Below are positions 8,776 to 17,097 of a DNA stretch of 64,000 nt, piece after piece (position 1 is the first letter of the stretch; every line of letters starts with the position of its first letter). The position numbers were made by a program, and so were the translations under genes. The notes under the pieces were generated by a model, which saw only the letters and a program-made list of their open reading frames with translations, was not told where the DNA came from and did no database searches. The stretch comes from Candidatus Omnitrophota bacterium. GTDB taxonomy: Bacteria > Omnitrophota > Gorgyraeia > Zapsychrales > Zapsychraceae. The stretch spans positions 10,507 through 74,506 of the forward strand of contig JAGOSC010000004.1 of the NCBI GenBank assembly GCA_018062515.1. Reading direction: 5' to 3'.

Positions 8776-9703
8776 AGGCTTCAATGATTCTCTGAACTAA
8801 TTCGTGACGAACCACATCGCGTCCTGTTAGATGGACGAACTTTATGCCGTCGATATCTTTGAGAATATTTTGCGCATCGGATAATCCATTGGGCGCGCCT
8901 TTGGGCAAGTCGCTTTGAGTAATGTCACCTGTAATAACTGTTTTGGAATCAAAGCCTAAGCGGGTTAAAAACATTTTCATTTGGAAAGGAGTAGAATTCT
9001 GGGCCTCGTCGAGAATGACGAACGCGTCATTCAGCGTGCGGCCGCGCATAAAGGCTAATGGTGCTACTTCGATTAATCCTTGTTCAGACAATTCATCAAC
9101 TTTTCGCGCATCCATCATTTCATGCAGAGCATCATAGAGCGGTCTCAAATAGGGTGATACTTTTTCAACAATATCACCAGGAAGAAATCCTAAACTTTCA
9201 CCTGCTTCAATCGCGGGCCGGGTGAGAATAATACGTTTGACTAATCCTTTGCTAAAAGCATTGACCGCCATAGCCATGGCCAAATATGTTTTGCCGGTTC
9301 CGGCTGGGCCCATACCAAACACAATATCATTTTCTTTGATAGCCTCGACGTATTCAATTTGCCCTTTGGATTTTGGAGTGACCAACATTCCTTTGACAGA
9401 TACGTCGATTTTTTCTTTCGCTAAACGTTTAAAATCGACTCCCTCGTCGGGCTGGGCAAGGCGCAAGGCGTAAATAATATCGCGCGTTTTTACTTCAGAA
9501 CCTTTTTCAATAATATCTAATAGATAATCAAAAAGTTCGATACACTTATCAACCTGTTCGCGGTCACCAGTAATTTTAAAGCCATTGCTTTTCTGAACAA
9601 TCTTTACATGCAGTTCTTTTTCGATCAGACGCAGATTCTCGTCGTACTTCCCGCAAATCATCTGCAGTTCTCTACTATTATTAAATTGTATCGTTCGGTC
9701 CAT
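8753..9703 (-). CDS. phoH: PhoH-like ATPase
   Basis: A cytosolic P-loop ATPase of the PhoH/YbeZ family, linked to RNA metabolism through its constant neighbour YbeY. Visible are an N-terminal KH-like segment (about residues 15-90), Walker A GPAGTGKTYLA (about 132-142), a Walker B region ending in DEAQN, and the family segment TRPAIEAGESLGFLPGD. At 316 residues it has the usual length. It starts the phoH - HD protein - ybeY - recO gene group, 26 bp downstream of a LysM lipoprotein gene. Confidence 0.94.
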   Translation of the reverse strand: MDRTIQFNNSRELQMICGKYDENLRLIEKELHVKIVQKSNGFKITGDREQVDKCIELFDYLLDIIEKGSEVKTRDIIYALRLAQPDEGVDFKRLAKEKIDVSVKGMLVTPKSKGQIEYVEAIKENDIVFGMGPAGTGKTYLAMAMAVNAFSKGLVKRIILTRPAIEAGESLGFLPGDIVEKVSPYLRPLYDALHEMMDARKVDELSEQGLIEVAPLAFMRGRTLNDAFVILDEAQNSTPFQMKMFLTRLGFDSKTVITGDITQSDLPKGAPNGLSDAQNILKDIDGIKFVHLTGRDVVRHELVQRIIEAYEHNQKK

Positions 9704-9729
9704 AACGGTGAAATGTTTTCGTTGATTGT

Positions 9730-10362
9730 TTAATCAACAGGTATTTTGAGATTTGTCCCGGGTTTTAAAATATCTGGGCTCTTCAGCACGTCTTTATTGG
9801 CTTCATAAATTCTTGGCCATTTGCTGTAAGAATTATAAAACTTCATCGATATTTTTTGGAGGGTATCGTTAGTCGTGATGGTATAATCTTCGAATCGCTG
9901 ATCGTCGGAAACAGAACGAACTTCTCTCTCATTGGTGTATTCATCAGAATCTTCATCAAAAGAGGGAAGATTTATCTTTCTTGCTTTGGGTGAAGATTCT
10001 TCTTCGGCTTCATCATCGGATTCGTCCGAAAAATTGTTGGATGACTTGCGTGAAGAAACTTTTTCGGAATCATCTTCGTCGACGACTTCCTTCTTTTCTT
10101 CGTTGACCAAATAACCGAAGTTTGGTTCTGCTGGAGGTTCTTTGCTAAATTCAAGAAAATAAACTTTTCGGGTATCTTTTTTCTGTGTTGAAACGGCTTG
10201 GGGAGCATTTTCCCAGTTTCCGACCGGGCCGCCAACCGTTTGATCAATACGTTTTTTATCTTGTTTATAGCTTCGAACACTAACTTCTCTGGTAGCACCG
10301 CAGCCCAAAACGCTCGAAAGCAAAATAACCATTAATATTCTTCCCATGAATTGCTTAGGCAT
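9730..10362 (-). CDS. LysM-domain lipoprotein
   Basis: Residues 1-21 form a lipoprotein signal peptide with lipobox SVLGC. A central acidic, serine-rich low-complexity linker (roughly 85-150) leads to one C-terminal LysM domain (about 160-208: YTITTNDTLQKIS ... LKPGTNLKIP), the peptidoglycan-binding module. The start at 10362 has AAGGAG about 6 nt upstream. It overlaps the end of aspS by 8 bp. Expected to be anchored in a membrane and bound to murein; no catalytic domain is seen. Confidence 0.85.
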   Translation of the reverse strand: MPKQFMGRILMVILLSSVLGCGATREVSVRSYKQDKKRIDQTVGGPVGNWENAPQAVSTQKKDTRKVYFLEFSKEPPAEPNFGYLVNEEKKEVVDEDDSEKVSSRKSSNNFSDESDDEAEEESSPKARKINLPSFDEDSDEYTNEREVRSVSDDQRFEDYTITTNDTLQKISMKFYNSYSKWPRIYEANKDVLKSPDILKPGTNLKIPVD

Positions 10363-11755
10363 TATTATCTCCTTTTCTTAGAACCATTAGCCCTAAATCT
10401 TTCAATTGTTTATCGTCGACGGTCGATGGTGCGTCGGTCACTAAACAATTTCCTTTTTGAGTTTTTGGAAAAGCGATTGTATCTCGGATGGAATCTAATC
10501 CTGTTAACAAGGCCACCAGCCGATCAATTCCATAGGCAACGCCCGCATGCGGCGGGGCACCATATTCGAACGCCTGAAGTAAAAATCCGAATCGGTTTTG
10601 TGCCTCTTGTTCATTGAAACCTATTATATCAAAAATTTTCTGTTGCATATCCTTTTTATGAATACGGACAGAGCCGCTTCCGATTTCATTACCATTAAAG
10701 ACTAAATCATAAGACCGCGCGCGGATTTTTGCATACTCACCATTCTCCAAATACTTCGCGTCTTCTTCTTTGATCGACGTAAATGGATGGTGTTCACTTT
10801 CCCAACGTTTTTCATCTTTATTATATTTGAACATTGGGAAATCAATGATCCAAGTTAAGTTCCACTCCTCACCTTCTTTTCGCAAATCCGGCTTATCACT
10901 ATTATATTTTTCCATAGCTTCTTTATGAGTCATCCGCGGAAAAGGTGTTACGATATCAATGCCTTTAATTTCTTTAAATATCTCTTTATATAATAATTCA
11001 GTCACGGCAAATACGTCTTCCTCGTCGACGAAAGACATTTCCATATCCAGCTGGGTAAATTCCGGTTGACGATCGGATCGTAAATCTTCATCACGAAAAC
11101 ATTTTACGATTTGATAATATTTGTCGAGGCCTGAAACCATTAACATTTGTTTAAATAATTGAGGTGATTGCGGTAAAGCAAAAAATTTTCCTGGATTTAA
11201 TCGCGCCGGGACGAGAAAGTCTCTTGCACCTTCGGGCGTGGATTTAGTTAAAACCGGCGTTTCAACTTCGGTGAAACCTTGTTTATCTAATACCTGACGA
11301 ATAACTGAACATAAACGGTGTCGTGTCCGCAATGAATTTAACATTTTACTTCTTCGAATATCAAGATAGCGGTAAGTCAAACGCAAATCTTCCGAAACTT
11401 CACCATTGTCGTCGATCGGGAAAACAGGAACTTTGCTGGGATTTAAGATTTCTAATTCGGTGGCACAAACTTCAGTTTCACCCGTCGGAAGATCTTTATT
11501 AATCATTTTATCCGGACGAACATTGACGGTACCGGTAACTTTAATCACAAATTCCGGTCCAAGTTTAGAAGCCACTTCATGAGCTTGTTTACTGACGGAA
11601 GGAATAAACACGACTTGGGTTAATCCATAGCGGTCGCGAATATCAATGAAAATAAGTTTACCATGATCCCTTCTCGCGGCGACCCACCCGCATAAAGTGA
11701 TTGTTTGGTTTCCGTGTTCTCTTCTTAATTCACCGCAAGTATGTGTACGTAACAT
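10355..11755 (-). CDS. aspS: Aspartyl-tRNA synthetase, bacterial type, without the GAD insertion domain
   Basis: Charges tRNA-Asp (or tRNA-Asp/Asn). The N-terminal OB-fold anticodon domain (1-105) and class II motifs are clearly bacterial: FRDEDLRSDRQPEFTQ (motif 2, 220-235) and GIDRLVALL (motif 3, about 409-417). Bacterial enzymes have roughly 120 residues of GAD domain between YGSDKPDLR and the W.IDFPMF segment; here the two join directly (YNSDKPDLR at 284-292, WIIDFPMF at 302-309). The result is 466 aa rather than about 590. The reading frame is intact. It lies 3 bp after hisS, the common hisS-aspS pairing. Mischarging of tRNA-Asn cannot be judged from sequence here. Confidence 0.95.
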   Translation of the reverse strand: MLRTHTCGELRREHGNQTITLCGWVAARRDHGKLIFIDIRDRYGLTQVVFIPSVSKQAHEVASKLGPEFVIKVTGTVNVRPDKMINKDLPTGETEVCATELEILNPSKVPVFPIDDNGEVSEDLRLTYRYLDIRRSKMLNSLRTRHRLCSVIRQVLDKQGFTEVETPVLTKSTPEGARDFLVPARLNPGKFFALPQSPQLFKQMLMVSGLDKYYQIVKCFRDEDLRSDRQPEFTQLDMEMSFVDEEDVFAVTELLYKEIFKEIKGIDIVTPFPRMTHKEAMEKYNSDKPDLRKEGEEWNLTWIIDFPMFKYNKDEKRWESEHHPFTSIKEEDAKYLENGEYAKIRARSYDLVFNGNEIGSGSVRIHKKDMQQKIFDIIGFNEQEAQNRFGFLLQAFEYGAPPHAGVAYGIDRLVALLTGLDSIRDTIAFPKTQKGNCLVTDAPSTVDDKQLKDLGLMVLRKGDNNA

Positions 11756-11758
11756 TCC

Positions 11759-13063
11759 TTAAAACCTTTCTGTTGCTGCTGCCAGTAATTGTGTGTAATT
11801 TTTATCTTTAATTGAAATTTCCTTCTGAACCCCATTTTTAAAATCTTTAATCGTAACAACGGCACGCTCTAATTCATTTTCACCGATAATAATGACTTTA
11901 TCTGCGTTTGATTTATTGGCTTGACGCATTAAGCTCTTAACCGAGGCAACATTATAGCAGATATCGCAGGAAATAGAATTTTGTCTGAGAACTTGGGTGA
12001 TTTCCCAAGCCTGAAAAAAAGCTTTTTCATCTAAAGCAATAACATAAATATCTGGGCCGACACTGACAGCTTCCTGATCCTGCGGCAAAGCTAAGAGTAT
12101 TCGCTCAATCCCGAGGGCAAATCCAACGGCTCCAACATCCGATCCGCCTAATTGACTAACCAAATTATTATAACGTCCGCCGGCTCCTAAGGCATCTTGA
12201 CTGCCTAAAGCCGTACTCGTAATTTCAAAAACGGTGTGGGTATAATAATCCAAACCGCGGACTAATTTCGAATCCAATTCAAAATTGACCTTCAAAGACT
12301 TTAAGGCATTTTGAACCTGCTCAAAATAAATGCGGCTTTCTTGTCCTAAAGCTGCTGATTCAAACGTTAAAGAGTCGATCACTGCTTTGGTTTTTTTATT
12401 TTTACTATCAAGAACCCGAAAGACATTACGCTCAAAACGGATTTGATCTTCTTCATCCAAATCTTTTAAACGGCTACTTAATTGCTGGCGTAACCACTGA
12501 GCAAAATTTTCTTTGTCTTCCGCTGATCCTAATGAATTCAGTTTGATCGTAAAATCTTTTAATCCTAAAGTCCTTAATATATCAGCACTTAAAGCAATAA
12601 CCTCGGCATCAAGATAGGGCGACTTAGCAAAGGGTCCAATCGCTTCCACGCCGATTTGATGAAATTGACGTAAACGTCCTTTTTGCGGACGTTCACCACG
12701 GAACATAGGACCTATATAAAATAATTTACTTAAATTTTCATGCTGATCCAAATTTTGTTGAATATAAGATCGGACAACGGAAGCTGTGTTCTCTGGTCGT
12801 AAAGATAAACCTGAAAGTTTTAGTTGCCCGTCTTTTTCTGGGGTTTGGGCGGTGAGATTAAGCATTTGCTTCATAACAACATCACTACTTTGCCCCATGG
12901 AACGAGCAAAAAGCTCTGTTTCTTCAAAAATCGGAGTTCGAATCTCACTATAATTATAAATATGGAGAAGTTCTCTGACTAAATTTTCTAAAGACTGCCA
13001 TTTGGAAACTTCAGGGGAGACAATATCAGAACATCCACGGGGAACATTAAATTTATTCGGCAT
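11759..13063 (-). CDS. hisS: Histidyl-tRNA synthetase
   Basis: Class II synthetase charging tRNA-His in the cytoplasm. It shows motif 2 (FYIGPMFRGERPQKGRLRQF), the histidine-binding signatures LVRGLDYYTHTVFE and the motif-3 segment GFALGIERILL, and a C-terminal anticodon-binding domain from about residue 335. Length 434 aa is normal. An AGGAAAT site precedes the ATG. A GC-rich hairpin with a U run ends only about 11 nt upstream, so transcription must pass through it to reach this gene unless a promoter is hidden in it. Confidence 0.97.
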   Translation of the reverse strand: MPNKFNVPRGCSDIVSPEVSKWQSLENLVRELLHIYNYSEIRTPIFEETELFARSMGQSSDVVMKQMLNLTAQTPEKDGQLKLSGLSLRPENTASVVRSYIQQNLDQHENLSKLFYIGPMFRGERPQKGRLRQFHQIGVEAIGPFAKSPYLDAEVIALSADILRTLGLKDFTIKLNSLGSAEDKENFAQWLRQQLSSRLKDLDEEDQIRFERNVFRVLDSKNKKTKAVIDSLTFESAALGQESRIYFEQVQNALKSLKVNFELDSKLVRGLDYYTHTVFEITSTALGSQDALGAGGRYNNLVSQLGGSDVGAVGFALGIERILLALPQDQEAVSVGPDIYVIALDEKAFFQAWEITQVLRQNSISCDICYNVASVKSLMRQANKSNADKVIIIGENELERAVVTIKDFKNGVQKEISIKDKNYTQLLAAATERF

Positions 13064-13073
13064 ATTTCCTACT

Positions 13074-13129
13074 AAAAATGATCTAACCCCGTCCTCCCAC
13101 TGTTAAGGGGCTGGCGGGGTAAATGATCG
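13074..13129 (-). promoter_or_regulatory. Leader hairpin with U tract upstream of hisS (terminator or attenuator)
   Basis: Seen on the minus strand: GATC arms (13126-13129 with 13081-13084) enclose ACCCCG/CGGGGT (13116-13121 with 13087-13092) and an inner CC..CCC/GGG..GG stem around an 8-nt loop. Five U residues follow (13078-13074). It lies between the HU gene and hisS and ends about 11 nt before the hisS ATG, so it either stops HU transcription or attenuates hisS. No T-box consensus is visible. Confidence 0.55.
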
Positions 13130-13192
13130 TAATTATTTAACTATCTAACATTATTAGATTTACGACATAAAAATAAAAGCAAACCGACACTT

Positions 13193-13465
13193 TTATTTAA
13201 TTTTTTGCTTCATTTCTAACCCAGGTTTAAAAATAACCACTTTTCGAGGAGGGACTGGAACACTTTCGCCAGTGCGTGGATTTCGACCAAAGCGGGCTCT
13301 ACGTTCCTTGATTTTAAAAACGCCAAAATTACGTAATTCGACCTTCTCATTCCTTACTAAACTATCAACGACAACGTCGAATGTCTTTTGAACGATTTTC
13401 TTGACATCCACCTGTTTTATCCCGGTCATGTCGGTTATTTTGAGAACTATATCTTTTTTAGTCAT
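13193..13465 (-). CDS. HU/IHF-family DNA-binding protein
   Basis: A small histone-like protein that bends DNA as a dimer in the nucleoid. The 90 residues contain the family signature GFGVFKIKERRARFGRNPRT in divergent form (FGVFKIKERRARFGRNP) with the beta-arm proline region PVPPRKVVIFKPG. The ATG at 13465 is chosen because AGGAGGT lies about 7 nt upstream. A near-consensus promoter lies just upstream, giving a leader of about 17 nt. An AT-rich hairpin (13171-13198) overlaps the stop codon. HU versus IHF subunit cannot be decided. Confidence 0.93.
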   Translation of the reverse strand: MTKKDIVLKITDMTGIKQVDVKKIVQKTFDVVVDSLVRNEKVELRNFGVFKIKERRARFGRNPRTGESVPVPPRKVVIFKPGLEMKQKIK

Positions 13466-13488
13466 TGAGCTACCTCCTAATGCTAAGT

Positions 13489-13517
13489 ATAGTAACAACA
13501 AGGCGTTACAGTGTCAA
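13489..13517 (-). promoter_or_regulatory. Predicted sigma70 promoter for the HU-family gene
   Basis: Minus strand: perfect TTGACA (13512-13517), 17-bp spacer, TACTAT (13489-13494). The best promoter match in this part of the window; it places the start near 13482. Confidence 0.72.
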
Positions 13518-13576
13518 GAAATTATTTCGCCCTCGGCCATTTTTTAGGCATTCTATAAAAAGTTTACATGATTTGA

Positions 13577-16500
13577 TTAAAATTTCAAGGAACAACATTC
13601 ATTACCGACTAATTCTTTTATTTCATTCATCAAATGTTCATTTGGAGCTATGTAAAGGTTCTCTCCGACAAGGATTTCCACACTTTTATTTGATGCAGTC
13701 GACAAGCGCAAGTAGACGGGAATTTTTCCCGGCGAATTCGACAATTTTTTCTTTAAATGATTAATACCTTTTTCTTCTAGGCTGGTCAAATCTAAGTTTA
13801 TGGATTTTATAGATTTATAAACATCCTGAATTTGTCCCATATCATTGGCGATAATTTTAGCCTCATCATCACGAATGTTTACTTTCCCCTTTAAAAAAAC
13901 AACCTCACCTTCTCTTATAAATGGAGCCAAATTGACATAAACCGATGGAAATACCACCACTTCCACTTCTCCTTCAGCATCTTCTAGCCTAACAATCGCC
14001 ATTCTCTCATTTGTTTTTCGTGTATTCGTTAATTTAACTTTACTGATTAAACCGACAATTCTGATGTCTTCCCCGTCGATGGCTTTTGTAAGATTTTTTG
14101 TGGAAAAATCTGTAAACTGTTTTATTTCAACATGATAATGTGAAAGTGGGTGACCGCTGACATAATACCCCAGAACTTCTTTTTCATAGGTCAATATTTG
14201 ATTAGGCGGCCATTCGTTGATTTCGGGTAACTTTTCACTTTCCTTGATAAAACCAGAATCGAAACTCATCGAATCAAAAAAAGAAACTTGTCCCGAGGCC
14301 TTTTCTTTTTGTGTTTTTGTACTTATTTCTAATGTTCGATCTAATATAGTGAACATTTGTGATCGGAAAATTTTAAAATCATCCAAAGCCCCACATTTAA
14401 TTAGACTTTCCAACACTTTCCGATTCGTTAACCGTAAATCCACTCGCTCACATACATCTTGTAACGATTGAAACGGCCGTTTTCCCCGCTCGTCAACAAT
14501 GGAATCAATGGCCGATGAGCCGACATTTTTAACTGCCATCAAGCCATACTGAATTGTTTTTTCGTTAACCACACTAAATTTTTTTAAACTTTGATTGATA
14601 TTCGGCGGTAGAATTTTTATTCCATTTGATTCACATTCCTTGATATATTCCACCAGCTTGTCGGTATTATTGAGCTCACTATTTAAGATGGAACACATAA
14701 ATTCCACAGGATAATTCGCCTTTAGATACGCCGTTCTGTACGTGATCATCGCATAAGCCGCTGAATGGCTTCGATTAAATCCATAACCGGAAAAATAATC
14801 GATCAAATCAAATAACTTATTCGCTTTTTCCGTCGAAATATGACTTGTCTTTTCGCAGCCGTCCACAAAATCTTTACGCAGCTGCTCCATGACCGATGCG
14901 ATTTTTTTACTCATGGCTCGCCTCAAATGATCCGCCTGAATCAAAGTGAATCCGGCTAAAACGACGGGAATTTGCATAACCTGCTCTTGGTAAACAATGA
15001 TTCCATAGGTTGCTTTAAGAACCGGCTCAAGTTTTGGATGATCATAGATGACGGGAATTTCACCTCGTTTCCGTTTGATAAAATCATCTAACATACCGCT
15101 GCCCATCGGTCCCGGACGATAAAGCGCTAAAATAGAAATCAAATCTTCAAACTCGGAAGGCTTGATTTTCTTAAGCAATTCACGCATGCCCGCACTTTCC
15201 AACTGAAACACGCCAAAACTTTTGGCCTTGCTCAACATCTGATACGTTTTCTGATCATCCAATTTAACTCGTTCAATGTCCAAAATAATATTATGACGCT
15301 GCTTCACCAATTTTATGGCATCATCGATAACAGTCAGTGTCCGCAAACCCAAAAAATCCATTTTTAACAAACCAATCTTCGCGATGCTATTCATTGAATA
15401 CGCCGTCGTGATCTGATCGTCACTGGTCTTAAAAAGTGGAACATACTCCGTCAAAGGTTTATCAGAAATAACGACCCCCGCCGCGTGAATGGACGCATGA
15501 CGAGTCAAACCTTCCAATACCTTGGCCATTTCATAAATATCATTGGATGCCTTATCGGATTTACACAACTGCTCAAGTTGAGGCTCTTTAGTAATAGCTT
15601 CTTCTAAGGTGATTCCCAAATCATTCGGAATCAATTTTGCAATACGGTCCACATCCGTGTAAGAAACACCCATTACCCGTCCGACGTCTCTAATCGCCGC
15701 GCGCGCCTGCATGGTTCCGAAGGTGATGATTTGCGCCACATTTGATGCTCCATACTTTTTTGTTACATACTCGATAACTTCTCCTCTTCGTTCATAACAG
15801 AAATCAATGTCAATATCCGGCATACCGCTGCGGTCGGGATTTAAAAATCTCTCAAAAAGTAGACCATAATGAAGAGGGTCAAGATCGGTAATACCTAATA
15901 GATAACTAACCAGGCTTCCTGCCGCTGAACCACGTCCCGGACCGACGGGAATGTGACTTTCTTTTGCAAAATTAATAAAGTCAGCGACGATCAAAAAGTA
16001 AGCAATAAAATCCATTTTTTCAATAACATTGATTTCATGAGTTAATCGCTCTTGTATTTCCTTAGAAACCGTTTGGTAGCGCCGCTTTAGACCTTCATCA
16101 CAAAGTTGAATGATATACTCTTTTTGTGACTTACCAACGGGCGGCTCAAAACGAGGTAAATGATATTCATCGAAATTTAACTTTAAATCGCATTTTTCCG
16201 CGATTTCCACCGTGTTCGCAATCGCTTCCGGGACTTCGTGAAAAAGATTTCTCATGGCGATCGAATCTTTAAAATAAAACTCGCCCGTTTGTAGTTTCAT
16301 ACGTCCGGGGTCATCTAAGGTTGATTGTGTTTGAATACAAAGAAGTGCATCATGGGCATGAGATTGATGCGGTTCAAGATAATGAACATCATTGGTAGCG
16401 ACGAGGGGAATGTTTAATTCTTTGGAAATTTTAATAATGAGCGGGTTAACTTTCTTTTGAGCTTCAATACCATGATCCATTAATTCAAGATAAAAGTTAC

Positions 16501-17011
16501 CTTTGCCGAAAATATTCTGAAAATCATCGGCGGACTTGAGTGCCGCATTATAACTACCCTGCATAAGATTCCAAGCCACCTCTCCTTTAAGACAAGCGGA
16601 GCTGCAAATCAAACCCTTGGAATGTTGAGCCAGAATACCTTTATCAATACGGGGATGATAATAAAATCCTTCCAAATAAGCTATTGATGTAAGCTTCATT
16701 AAATTTTGATAGCCGGCAATATCTTTACATAACAATAACAAATGAGATGTTGCTTTATTTTGAGTTGATTTATCGAATCTAGTTCCATGGACAGCCACAT
16801 AAGCTTCTACACCGATAATCGGTTTTATTTTTGCTTTCTGTGCCGCCAAATAAAAATCAATGGCCCCGAACATGTTGCCATGATCCGTCATAGCGACGGC
16901 GGGCATTTGAAATTCAACCGCTTTTTCGATTAATTTATTAATTCGGCATGTTCCATCGAGGAGGCTGTATTGGGTGTGGACATGAAGATGAACAAAATCT
17001 TTGGGATGCAT
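13577..17011 (-). CDS. dnaE: DNA polymerase III alpha subunit
   Basis: The replicative polymerase. It has an N-terminal PHP domain (HLHVHTQYSLLDG at about 8-20 and DHGNMFG), the C-family palm with the catalytic PDIDIDF motif and GPGRGSAAGSL, a helix-hairpin-helix region, and an OB fold near 960-1040 (IRIVGLISKVK ... EGEVEVVVFP). The 1144 aa length is typical of DnaE1. The -10 element ends 6 bp before the ATG and there is no Shine-Dalgarno, so the mRNA is predicted to be leaderless. It lies downstream of guaA with an 86-bp gap. Confidence 0.97.
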   Translation of the reverse strand: MHPKDFVHLHVHTQYSLLDGTCRINKLIEKAVEFQMPAVAMTDHGNMFGAIDFYLAAQKAKIKPIIGVEAYVAVHGTRFDKSTQNKATSHLLLLCKDIAGYQNLMKLTSIAYLEGFYYHPRIDKGILAQHSKGLICSSACLKGEVAWNLMQGSYNAALKSADDFQNIFGKGNFYLELMDHGIEAQKKVNPLIIKISKELNIPLVATNDVHYLEPHQSHAHDALLCIQTQSTLDDPGRMKLQTGEFYFKDSIAMRNLFHEVPEAIANTVEIAEKCDLKLNFDEYHLPRFEPPVGKSQKEYIIQLCDEGLKRRYQTVSKEIQERLTHEINVIEKMDFIAYFLIVADFINFAKESHIPVGPGRGSAAGSLVSYLLGITDLDPLHYGLLFERFLNPDRSGMPDIDIDFCYERRGEVIEYVTKKYGASNVAQIITFGTMQARAAIRDVGRVMGVSYTDVDRIAKLIPNDLGITLEEAITKEPQLEQLCKSDKASNDIYEMAKVLEGLTRHASIHAAGVVISDKPLTEYVPLFKTSDDQITTAYSMNSIAKIGLLKMDFLGLRTLTVIDDAIKLVKQRHNIILDIERVKLDDQKTYQMLSKAKSFGVFQLESAGMRELLKKIKPSEFEDLISILALYRPGPMGSGMLDDFIKRKRGEIPVIYDHPKLEPVLKATYGIIVYQEQVMQIPVVLAGFTLIQADHLRRAMSKKIASVMEQLRKDFVDGCEKTSHISTEKANKLFDLIDYFSGYGFNRSHSAAYAMITYRTAYLKANYPVEFMCSILNSELNNTDKLVEYIKECESNGIKILPPNINQSLKKFSVVNEKTIQYGLMAVKNVGSSAIDSIVDERGKRPFQSLQDVCERVDLRLTNRKVLESLIKCGALDDFKIFRSQMFTILDRTLEISTKTQKEKASGQVSFFDSMSFDSGFIKESEKLPEINEWPPNQILTYEKEVLGYYVSGHPLSHYHVEIKQFTDFSTKNLTKAIDGEDIRIVGLISKVKLTNTRKTNERMAIVRLEDAEGEVEVVVFPSVYVNLAPFIREGEVVFLKGKVNIRDDEAKIIANDMGQIQDVYKSIKSINLDLTSLEEKGINHLKKKLSNSPGKIPVYLRLSTASNKSVEILVGENLYIAPNEHLMNEIKELVGNECCSLKF

Positions 17012-17017
17012 GGAAAT

Positions 17018-17045
17018 ATTATAACAAGAAAGTTTCAGTTCACAA
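17018..17045 (-). promoter_or_regulatory. Predicted dnaE promoter, probably giving a leaderless transcript
   Basis: Minus strand: TTGTGA (17040-17045), 16-bp spacer, consensus TATAAT (17018-17023) with a TG one base upstream. Transcription should begin about 7 bp further on, at or within a base or two of the dnaE ATG (17011). Confidence 0.62.
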
Positions 17046-17097
17046 GTAGCATCATGAACCTGTCTTTAAAATTTTCTAATCGGCTGTATCTTTTGGA

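Noticed and set aside
9972..10298. Second frame on the same strand inside the LysM lipoprotein gene
   Set aside because: Lys-rich frame made by the low-complexity acidic linker; the other frame carries a signal peptide and LysM.
13130..13192. T-box leader for hisS
   Set aside because: The space is too short and the conserved T-box sequence is missing; only hairpins are visible.
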